Shown in pieces: positions 1-11,600 of a DNA stretch of 64,000 nucleotides. Made by a program: the position numbers and the translations under genes. Location of the stretch: NCBI GenBank assembly GCA_963930775.1, contig OZ005695.1:930001-994000 (forward strand), written 5' to 3'. The DNA comes from Cliona cf. orientalis. Its lineage: Eukaryota; Porifera; Demospongiae; Clionaida; Clionaidae. The notes below the pieces were generated by a model. That model did not search any database, had not been told where the DNA came from, and saw nothing but the letters and a program-made list of their open reading frames with translations. Every line of letters begins with the position of its first letter. The first letter of the stretch is position 1.

Positions 1-32
1 CTCTCTCTCTACACGCTCACACTGGAACACAG

Positions 33-721
33 TACCACCCCCAGTCCCTCCAGCTCTATGAGCTGATGTGCTGGTGCTGGAGTGACAAGCCTCAGCACAG
101 ACCCACCTTCGACGAAGTCCTGAAAATCATCAAAACAGACTCCTTCACTCACCTTCTCGAAGCCACGCCCATTTCGAGGGACCACGATGACATCACCGCC
201 GCCTGCATCAACACTTCATTGAGAAGTAACTCATTCTCGTTATTCCAGACCATGAGCGTCGGTGCTGGAATAGGAACGAGATCGGACACAACTCTCTCGT
301 ACCACTCGGTGATGAGCATGCTGTCGACAGGTAGCAGTAGCCCGAGAGAGGACACCACCATACAGGTGTGGTATGGAACGGAACATGGGAAATGTGGAGT
401 CGTCAACTTCCACAAATCAACCGTCAATCATGTACGTTAATTTATGGAAATATTATGATACTTAATCTAATACCACACATGGAAAAAAAATAATTTCAAT
501 TTTGAAAAAAATGTGCATTTTTCTGATAAAGGTCGTCAATTGCTCCGTTTTGAGAATTTGTAAAATGCTAATTTATTGCGTTAAATTGGATCATGCATTG
601 TATTCGATTAACTACGGTAGTTTACTGTACATAATAGCAATATCAAAGCTTAGGAATACATAATATATTAAATGTATTTCTAAGCTTCAAAGGTATACAT
701 TCTTTAGTAGCTGCTCTCTCT

Positions 722-784
<63 letters not shown>

Positions 785-2231
785 TAAACAGAGTATCAAC
801 ATTCCTGGGAAGCCGAAGTACATCAGCTGTGTGAAGGTGATCTGCGGTTACGTTTGGATCTGCACCATCAGCAACGGCATCCACGTCTACAGCACCAGCA
901 ATGTCCAGGAGCCTTACGCTTCTTGGGGCCAGGACAACAAACAGCAGGTCTACACTCTACTTCACGTCGAGGAGACTGGCTCCGTTCTCGCTCTCACTCG
1001 CTCCGGCATGTACGCCTTCGACTCCGACATGGGTAGCCCCGATTATGCTGTCATTCTCGAGCCGAGGGTTTCTGTAAATAGTGACGAGATAAATAATCTA
1101 ATTGAAGGCGTTGTCATTCCGCCTTCGAGAAATTTGAGATCGACCGAGGTGTGGGTGTGTTCTCAGAGTGGGCGTGGCTTCACTCTTCTTCACCCACGAA
1201 ATTTTAACGTCGTGGAACGGACTCTCACAGACGATGATGATGAGAGGGAGGATCGGAGTCGCAGGGTAAGGCACCTTCAGCCGATGATGGTCGACGATTT
1301 GAGCTTCCTGGCCGTAGCCAATCAGCATGTGATCGAGCGCTGGGACGTGGAGAATCGGCTGAAAATTGACGAGTTTGACGTAATGGACTACTGCAAGGAG
1401 TTCTATGAAGATCAAAGTAAGTATAATTACATGACCTTGTATGTTATACTGCTGTACTGCCATACTGTCAAAAGTTGGTCTTGCATCACCCCCTATTGTC
1501 AAAAACAAATCAGTATTGAAAGTCTATGGGGTCCGGCCTTAGAAATTGCACAATGCATATATCCTGATATCGTTCTTCATATTGATCTTATATTCACAGG
1601 TCGTAAAGGACGGGTAACCTCCATGATCGTTACGGGGGAGCTGCTGTACGTTGGTACGGGGGGTGGGGCACTGTTGGCCCTCAACTGTTCCTCGATGGAG
1701 CTCTACTTTGTCTTCCATGCCTACGTGGGCGCCGTACGCAGCCTCCTCCTGGTGTCGCCCGAACAGCAAACCAGAGCCTTCACTAGGCTATTCTCGCGCA
1801 AGGACTCTGTCTTATCCAGTATCAACATGGGTGGTAGCGCCAGCGGGGATGATCTCTCTTCTCTCCGGCAACAAGACAGCGCTAGCGTGCTAAGTCGAAG
1901 AAGATCAAGCCTCGATAGTCTCATGAGTCAGAGCTCTCGAAGATCAATGCGATCTTTCGAGTCTGTTTCATCAGACCGCTCAGTGCTCCTAAGCTTTGGA
2001 GTTGGGTACAGGGGAGTCGTGGGGGACTCGGAAAACTCTCCGCAGATTTTCACTCTGCCTAGCGATGGGAAGAAAGTGCTGAGTAAGCCGGCCAGGCCGA
2101 GCGTTAAGGACGGTCACTTGTTACTCTGGTCGACGGAATACTGTAGAAAGTATAGCAATGCACCAAACTTGATGACGGCTGGTAGCTTTCAGATTGATGA
2201 TGTAATTAATGAGTGTGATGAAGTGACGTAA
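33..2231 (+). CDS. LRRK-like ROCO kinase, 3' end only (paralogue A)
   Basis: C-terminal part of a ROCO-family protein kinase; the rest lies left of the window. Exons read as 33-431, 792-1416 and 1600-2231, all in frame. The first exon encodes the kinase C-lobe end (WCWSDKPQHRPTF, then a helix ending THLLEATP). The other two encode the beta-propeller-like region found after the kinase in LRRK proteins, with repeated strands such as VWICTISNGIHVY and LLYVGTGGGALLAL. It aligns along its whole length with the end of the next gene, with introns at the same places and phases, so the two are tandem duplicates. A Ser/Arg-rich insert (around nt 1850-1980) interrupts the last blades. Likely a cytosolic signalling kinase; the substrate is unknown. 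The missing 5' part cannot be judged. Confidence 0.88.
459..619. repeat. MITE family 1, copy 1 (intronic)
   Basis: About 160-bp element in the intron of paralogue A. Its ends match TACYGTAMTTAATCKAATAC in inverted orientation. The same element occurs at 55255-55406 and 57513-57665, where it runs in the opposite orientation, and shares the internal stretch for 'GGTCGTCAAT...CTCC'. Confidence 0.7.
729..780. repeat. (CT)n microsatellite at a splice acceptor
   Basis: A C-run passes into about 24 CT repeats and ends 11 bp before the AG acceptor at 790-791. It therefore forms the polypyrimidine tract for the next exon of paralogue A. Confidence 0.9.
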
Positions 2232-2587
2232 TGATCAAAATTGTAATTATTTTTGTGTGATGTACCGGTATTCAAGTCTTATTACTAAAAATCACTTACT
2301 TTTTTATGATGTTTAACTATATATACTATCATCGTGGTATAATTATTATAATTTTATTTGTATGTGTTTTTTTGTGATGAAATAATATTTGTTACGACCA
2401 TGTACGTATAATCAGCTGATCATTGCAGGTACTAGCTGGCCCCGCCTTCGTAGGTAATAGTTAATTGTTGGGCGCAATTAGATAATTATAACTTCCGCTT
2501 CACCTGTTAGGCCATGCAGTTCAGACTTTCAATTCGGATGTAATATATGAACTGCAGATGTGCAGCTACTAGACTAGACAGTGGTAT

Positions 2588-2595
2588 TATAAATA
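2588..2595 (+). promoter_or_regulatory. TATA box of LRRK-like paralogue B
   Basis: TATAAATA lies 60 bp before the ATG at 2648, which predicts transcription start near 2618. The rest of the 356-bp gap after paralogue A (2232-2587) is AT-rich and shows no gene. Confidence 0.6.
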
Positions 2596-2647
2596 GGTTG
2601 CTCGAGCCCAGTTGTCAACAATAATACTACAGCAAAGTCAAGCTAGT

Positions 2648-5600
2648 ATGAATGATCAAGAAACAACCGTCACAATCCCAACGCGGCTTTCGAGTCAGAA
2701 GAGGGACGTCCATTCGCCGGGCAATGGTTGGCGAGTCGGCAATGTTGGCTTGTTGCTCATCCAAGCCGCGAAACAAGGCTCGCGGGACAGTCTGGAGTTT
2801 CTGTTTGGCTCCGTACCTCAAGGTATGTCTATGTGTGTATGCTGAGGCTATTTAATAAACCGCTGAGCTGCTGCTAAAACTGAGCGGTTTTGTAATTAAA
2901 CTCTTGCGGTTTATGATGCACATCCCACTGATGCAGCCCGAGAGCAAGTTGACTATACAGACAATGAACACAGTGAAGTAAGTTCTCAGCTCACAATTTT
3001 TTGGTGTACGTCTGTACTAGAAATTTAGTTTAATACTGGATAATTGATTAAAACGTATTAAACACACTGGCACTTCTTGCCGGCAGACCCCCCTCATGAT
3101 AGCAGCCAAGAACGGTCATTTGGAATGCGTGAAGCTGCTCATCAGCTACGGAGCCGACCTCAGCAAGCGCTCGAGTCCACAGCGACACCTGTTGAGCAAG
3201 AGCCAGGGGATACTCCAGCTGGCAGAGAAGGCGGGGCATCCTCAGGTCGCCTCCTACATCCAACAGTGCCTTGAAGACCAAAAGAATCTGAACACTACAA
3301 GAGCCCACCTTGAAAGAAGTAAGGCTTATGGTTTATTTGCACTGTGCAGGTATTGATATGCCCATGTTAAAAAAATTACTATGATATGGAATGCTAAAAG
3401 TGACCTTTTCATCCCATCGGATACAATGATTAACACCGTAACAATGGAAGGAAAATACCTATGTCAGGTTCTCAGAACTATGCGCAAAAAAGCAAGCATT
3501 GTGACACAATGTATTAATTTAGGGGATATAGGGACCTCGAATCTTGAATTTGGTCCCTAATTAATAATATTATTATGACTAAGAGAGGACTTATAATGGA
3601 AATGAAGAATATTCTATGCAGGAAGACCTATCATGTATTACTACACATGCCACAGTTTATTACTTCATTTTACAATAATGGAGCAAATACATGTTGCCCA
3701 CTATATAATAGTTAGACACTGTTTAGTCGGTTTCTACGTGATTTAGAAGACCGAAGGGCTCTGTGTAGAATCCCGAGCGAAGCGAGGGTTCTACTGAGCC
3801 CTGAGGTCTTCTAAATCACGTAGAAACCGACTAAACAGTGTCTAACTACTTTAGATCCTAGCAACAACGCCCAACAGCTTTGTATATAAACATCTGCCTA
3901 GCAACAAACTAGCCATAGGCAAACAAAATTTACCAGGTTTTTTATGGAGCTTACAAGGTTTTTTTATAGGGCTTACAAGGTTTTTTTTATGAAGGATAGA
4001 TACTGCAGTTCAACCAATCAGATCACTGTATTTGTTACAAGTAGGATCTAAGCATGGTTATGACCTTATTGGTTATTGACTATAATATTTATTTTCTGCA
4101 TAATAACTATTATTGGTATCCACAGCTGCCTGTTCGATTGCCTCGAGTCCAACCTGCACCGATTCAGATCTAAACATGTTCTCCATGAGTCTCAGGAACC
4201 TGATCTGGCTCCGCAAGTGTGACATCAACGTATCATTGGATGGAGAAACACCGTCGCTACTTCACAGGTAAGAACCCTTTTATACACAGCAACATTTGTT
4301 ACAGTAGCTACTAGCCTATAGCAGTGTATACTACACTTGTTTGTGCGTTAATTTTGGTACGTATAAATTTAATGTATTACAGTGCACAGTAGACTATTAT
4401 AATATTATTCTAACTTGAGTCAGTTTACATGTTGTTATAACCAGTGGTAAAGTAAACACATAACAGCACTGCAGCTGTGATTGGATGGGGAGTAATCATG
4501 GAGCAGGCCCAGTTCTTGTTTGTCAACAGTTTTTGCCTTATTATAAGCAAATTCTTAATCGTAATCTGTAATTTTCGTGATAGCATCTTCGTATCACATA
4601 ACTACTGGTACTGATCTAATCACGTATGTGAGTTTGGGTTTACTGTCATGTGACTTGTATGTTGAACAATTGGGAGGTCAGTATAATATAGGTAGCAAAA
4701 CAGATCCCTAATAAATGGTACAAAATCAGATAATAAATAATAGCTACTATATTATTATTATACTACGCATGTGTACAACTGAGAAATCTCCAATAAAGGA
4801 CATGCCCTATAAACTAAAATACTCTTGCCTATTACATACATTATACCTTTCATAATAAATTTGTACTGACATGGTTTCTTGCCCCAAATAGCTAGACTAA
4901 GTGCGTATAGCTACTTCCTAAAGAGAGGAAGCCTCTCCATTAAGGATGGTCCCAGGATGCAGTCCTTTACTTGGAAAGTTCACTGCAAGACATTATTCAG
5001 CATGAGAGTCTATATATGAATGGTACATGTATGTCATCAAGATTAGACTAGTAACTGCATGGAACTATATTAGGTATAGTGCCCATTAGTACAATAATAA
5101 TATTATGAGAAGTGTTATGCAATGAATATTAATGTGCATTGTAAGTATATTATACAACAATGCAGTTTCTTGGGCTTCGGGACTTGCATTGTGCACTTAA
5201 ACACACGAAAGATAACACAAGTATCGATTTATATTGACGCTATCAACAGACCTTAGTTTGTATAATAATAATAATATATGCAAATTCACATGCATATACA
5301 CATACTTATATACACAATACTTGCTTACAATAACATTTTAGCTATAATGTCCTCCTCTAGGGCTGTTCAGGCTAACAATTTCAACATTGTCTTGAAGCTT
5401 CTGAACGACTTCAAAGCCAATCCCATGAGGAGCAACCACAAGACGGGGGAGAGCATTCTCCACACGGCATGCCGGCTAAGGTCTGACCTTCGCTTTTTCA
5501 TCGCCAACAGGTACCCCGATCTCCTCAGAAAGCGCAACGTGAAGGCACTGGCCGAGCAGCCTCTTCACATTGCATGCACTAAGAACGACATTGTTTTCGT

Positions 5601-8600
5601 CTCTTGGCTCTTCAAGAACATCTTAGCCGAAGAGAGTGCAATGGATGAAGTTTGCACACTTTCCTCGACTCCGTCCACTCTCCCTAGATGCGAGTCCCTA
5701 GCAACGGTCAAGGAGAATTCTGCCAAGCTTGCTATTCCACAGAAGCTTTATCGACGAACGACGACAGTTGTTCGACCACCTCCTGCTCCTAATAGGTCAC
5801 TGCTGCAGGTGAATGCTACTGATAATGATCCTGACTACTCCGACCTTGAAGGCAGTCGAGAGAGATCATTGGAACTACAGACGCCAGATGCAGATAGTAT
5901 CGACGATAGGTTTATGTTTCCCATTGATAGCAGCATTAGAACGTCAAATGGGCATGATGGACATGATTCGAATTTTGACAGTTCTCTCTCAAAAAGCGGC
6001 TCAAGTGTTGATGCACGACCTTCATCTCCCCGAAGAGAACGCACGGGCATTCGAAAAATGAAGATCACAGATATACTTCAAAAGAGTCCTTTGACTATTT
6101 CAGAAGTTTGCGACCTTCTTCCGTCACTGACAAGCAATGGAGATAGCGTGTTCCACATCCTAGCTCGAGAGAACTATGTGGAGCTATTGACGCGAGTGCT
6201 GAAAGTGGCCGAATTTGTTTCCTGGAGAATAAACCTCAGTATGCTCGTGCATCGCTATTTTCCTGGTTCGCTTCTGCCCGTTGAAGAAGCTATTCGTGCC
6301 AAAAACCTCGAATGTGTTGAAACTATACTCCATTTCATGAACATTTCCGATTTATTACCTGAACTGCTTCAAGATCAACATATTCTCAAGAATGCTGTAC
6401 TTACAGGTGATTTGGATATTGTCAAGGTGCTTATCAGTTACGGATTTCACAAAGGTCTACAGGCCGCAATCACTCAAGCTATCAAGGTTGGAAATGGGGA
6501 GATATTGAGGGTTCTGCTACACTATCAAACTAAGGTCATGAATGCTATTGAGTTTTCACACATCACCGATGACCAAGTGCGTGCTCTGCATCACAGCAAT
6601 GGCGGTATCAAGTGGGAAGGTCTTGAATTGGAATCTATCGATCTTCAGTGGCTCTATGACTGCTATGATGCCGTGGATTCCGTCTCCAAGGCTTGCGGTC
6701 TGATCGAGATCTTGCTTTCTGGAGACGATAGTCACCTCTTCTTTCATCAGCTCGGTCTAGATTGTCTCAACTATTTCAGTAGGGCAATCGCAGCCCCTCA
6801 GTCACCGATCAAGCATCCTCCATACCAGCTCACAATGATCACCAGAGTGAATCTCAACAAGAACCGACTCACTGAGATTCCGTTAGAGCTGTTCCAACTT
6901 CCCTTGCTGCAGAGTCTCGCCCTCTCCCACAATCGATTAAAATCGCTGCCTTCCTCTTCAGAGTATGCCTCTGAGAGGATATATGCTGCTCCCATTTCTA
7001 ATCTCGATCTCGACCACAATGAACTCCAGACACTACCAGAGTGCTTGTTTCGTGATTTGGCTCACTCGCTGACTGAACTTAACGCGAGCTGGAACTCTCT
7101 GAGCGATCTACCTCCCGGTCTGTGGGTTATTCCGAAGCTGACTGTTCTCAAGCTTGCACACAACAATCTTTCTCAGCTTCACTATTTCAGCGATCTGAAG
7201 TACTTCAACGATCGACATCTCTCGGACGCAATTGTTGGCTCCTTTCGCGTATCCAGTGGCATTCTGGTTTGTGAGGATGCTTCTAAAGATGAAAGTACTT
7301 TACATCAACTTGAAACTTACATGCATAATCTTGCCGACTTTCGGAATACAGTGTGTGCGGTCAAGTTTCTCTCTGCTGGAGTAGACCAGAACACTATGTC
7401 TGACATGATGGGCATACATATTGCAAGAATCGAGTATTTTTCATCATCGGAGCAGCAACGCCCACGCACGGCCAGTACTCCCACCATTCAAGGTGAGTGT
7501 CTGTTTCCCGTGAACAATGGCGAAGAAAAGGAATCAACTGTTAGTAATCTTACGGAGCTAGACCTCTCACACAACAAATTTGTCAAATTCCCCTGGGATC
7601 TAGCCTGCAGTGCTCCTCAGCTGATGAAGCTCTATATGCAGAATAATGTAATCCAGGACTTGGATATTGTTCACAGTATCCCGCTCAATTTGGAGTCCTT
7701 ACTGTTGGATGAAAATGTGATTGTTAGTCTCAAAAGTGATCGTCCAAAGTCTCTACCTTGTGGTCATCCCTTCAGATTGCTGACAGTACCGGAGATTGAT
7801 TCCCATAAGAGATACTGCTGGCATTGCAAGCATAGAGTTCTTGAGCGGCTATCGCTTCTCTCGCTTGCTAGGAACCAGTTACACGATTTTCCATCAGTGC
7901 AGATTATCAGCGAAGCATTGAAGCAAACTGACTACAATTCTTACAGCTATGAAACGCTCTATCCCAACCTTTCCATCTTATCACTCGAGCACAATTTGCT
8001 ACAAAAGTTTCCAGGCAGTCTCCACCACCTCACAAAGCTGAGTTCAGTCAAGCTTTCATACAACCAAATTCAGGAGCTACCACCCGAGGTCGGTCTGCTG
8101 AACTCTCGCCAGCTGCTCGTGCTCAAGATGGACGGAATGAGCATACAGAACGTTCCTCCTCACCTCCTCCAGAAGCCATCCCCAAAGCTACTACTCAACT
8201 ACCTCAGAGCCATACAGCAAAAGTGAGTTTCAGTATGTGAGCTATGCTTTTTACGCTACTATTTACTCATGAATTTTTGCGTTTTTTACAAATACACACA
8301 CACACACACACACACAAATAAATAGCTCCAAGCCTTATCGTCGAGTGAAGCTGATGGTCGTCGGGGAGAGCAAGAAGGGGAAGACTTCACTACTCTACAG
8401 TCTGACAAAGAAAGGCAAGTTCAAGAATGACGATCTCTCTACATCGATGGTCTCTGATTCAGCTCCTGAAGCAACGGTTGGTGTCGATATCAGGCACTGG
8501 AGCTATGCTCCTCGAAACAAAAGCAAGATTACCTTCATGATCTGGGATTTTGGAGGTCCAGATGAGTACTACGCCATCCATCAGTGCTTCTTGTCCAAGC

Positions 8601-11600
8601 GGTCCCTCTATATGCTTGTGTGGAACGTTCAAGATGAGGAAGCTGGAGTGAGAGGGCTGAAGACATGGCTGGAGAATATCGAAGCGCACGCTCCGAAATC
8701 GTCCGTAATCATCGTCGGCACGCAAATGAACATAACGAACGAGTCGCAGAGGAGAAGGGTCAAAGGTCGATTTACCAGGCTAATCAATGACCTCTACGTG
8801 AACTACAGCCACAGCGCCTACCAGTACCCAAAAATCAGGGACGTTGCATTTATCTACAACCAAGACGATGTCGATAGATTGCGAGACTATATGCATGACT
8901 TTGCTTCAAAATATCAGTTTGGAGGTAAGAAAGCAGAACACTAGATGAAAGAATAATTATTGATGGTGATGCCATTTATAAGACTGTTTTATTTTTGTAG
9001 ATTCACGGGACTCCACAAGGTGTAGTATTGTTGATCAGCTTGTGCCAGCATCTTACCTCCAGCTGCAGGACATTATTCAATCGCTGGCCTCCAATTGCCG
9101 CATGAAGGACACTGTACCCATTTTCGACAAGGAGACATACAGGTTGGCTATAGTTAATTATAGTGGCTAGCTAGAATATGTACAAGGCTTCAGCTTAGAT
9201 ACAAAAAATGCTATAAATATTATCTAACGTATATAATATTATTATTATAGATACCGTATTTAGTATAATAAAAGCTTACACCACACTTTGCGGAGTGTTT
9301 GACTAGTTGTTATTTTCAGGCAAGAAGTCCAGAAGGCTGGATTTACAGAGAACTTGGAGGAGATGGATGAGGCTACAAACTTCCTCCACGAGAACGGAAT
9401 ACTGTTGCACTACGACGAAGGTAGTGTGCTCAGTGATATCTATTTCCTGGATCCCCAGTGGCTCTGCTCCAACCTCGCCAAAGTGGTTACTGTAAGGGAA
9501 GACATATCATCACACAAATATGGTATGTTTGAAATAAGTTTTTATGATTCATAAAGGCAATTGTTTTACAATGTAAACTTAAGGCACCTTTAATGTGATA
9601 TAGTTAGTTACTTTTTAATGAATATGCAGGCTTTATGTTAAAAAATCAGCTCGAACAAATTTTGGATACAAAATACCAAAAGGAGATCATAGCACTCATG
9701 GAGCACTTTGGAATCATCCTATTTCTTGACGATAAACGTCTCCTAGTCCCATCGCTTCTTCCATGCTGCGAGAGCAAATCGTACACTGTATTCTCGAAGA
9801 AATTGAGTGCAAAATTCAGCAGAGGTGACGATGATGATACGATGGCAGCACAATGTGAGCACTTCGACACGCCACACACTCCCCTCTGTAAATCACCGCA
9901 CCAATGCCTGGTTCGCTACTATCGTTTGCCATTCATACCAAACGGTTTCTTTGCTCGAGTTATTGCGAGGTTTATGAGCACCAATATGATCGATTACATC
10001 CAAAGCTCCCTCAAGTCTGGTCCTCTAGACGATACGCTCACAAATCAGGCCCACTGGAAATGCTGGAGAGATGGCATCATCATCACCTGGCACCACATGG
10101 AGATTTTTCGCATTGCCCCCATCACATTCCCCCTGCCGGGGACCACCGATACTCACCTGATTTCCAGCGAGGGGGACAAGCCTGTCAAGACCAGTAAAGG
10201 TATTGAGATCAAGATTGCCATCATGCCAGAGGAAATCATTGTGAAATCCAACTCTTTCCCAAATGAACATTCCGATTTGCCCGTCTCATCTCACTGCAGA
10301 GCCACTTGGCTCCTACATCAAGCCACGACCATCGTCAATTCCGTCTTTGAAGACTGGTATGAGGTCTTTGCCAAGAATACGACTTTCGATTTTAACTTGA
10401 CGGCTAACCCATGCATAGAGTGCTTGAAGTCAGTGTGCAAGTCTGAACGTGATGCCTTTGTCCATCCAGCACAGCAACCATTGTCACCAGAGACTCAGTC
10501 AAACTCATCACACAGAAGAGAAAGAGTCCCACAGCCCTCAACTCAACCGGCCATATTTTACATGTTCACCTCTCCTTACTGCTCTCGAGCTGTCGCTGAT
10601 GGAAAGCTCGACGTCGAGTGCCCAACTCACGGCAAGCTCAGTTTGAATGCCATTGCTCCAGATCTAGTGTTTTGTGATTTTCCTTCGTCCCTAGTGGTCA
10701 CGGATTCCGATTCTCTGACACTTGGAAACTCTCTAGGCGACGGAGGATATGGATCCGTCTTCAAAGTGAGTTGTGTCTTAGTTGTACTGTGGGAGGGGGT
10801 AGCTAGTTATAGCGCTCAGTTCAAGCATTTAAGCGTCAAGGTGGCTATTAAATTTTGTGGAAATAGAATGATGGATACATTTTAGTTGCTATTGGAGTAG
10901 TTTTAGCATAAGCAACATGACTCAGAAATGCTTCTGTTGTCCATTAGTTATAAGAGGATCATTGCATAATATCACCATGAAATTTAAAGTCCTCCATTGT
11001 AATAATAGGGGATCCTTGTAGGACAGAAGAGCACTTCATCGGTGGCCGTGAAAGAGTTCCACACAACAAGATTCCTTTATGCCCTGAACACTACCATCGA
11101 TCAGGCAGTCATTGCCGAGGACAGGGCCTGGGAGACCTACCAGAAAGCGAGTCTCGAAGCACGGGTGATGATTCAGCTTCGACACCCCAATATTGTCAAT
11201 CTGATAGGGGTCACCCTTCAGCCGCTACGACTCCTGGTCGAGTTGGCTCCCATGGGTGACATAAAGCACTGCATTGCCAAGTTCCAAAAAGCCAGCATCA
11301 GGCTGAGGAGAACAACATTAAAAGAAACACTTTTACAGGTAAAATTTAACTACTAGCAATTCTCCATTGGGGTAATAGATAATAGCAAGACTTAGTATGT
11401 GTACACCAACAGTTGCAGAATATTAATAATATTATTATAATACTATAATGCTTATAGATTGCAGATGCTATGGATTATATTCATTCAAACTACTTTGTGT
11501 ACCGAGACCTCAAAGGAGGAAATGTTCTGGTATGGAAATACCCAGAGCCCGACTCGCAGTGGAATCCAAACGCACAGGTCTGGGTCAAAGTGGCTGACTA

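Noticed and set aside
10766..11021. Acceptor at 11020-11021 for the LRRK-like kinase exon
   Set aside because: It would shift the frame. The acceptor at 11007-11008 keeps GSVFK-GILVGQ in frame and restores a normal glycine loop.
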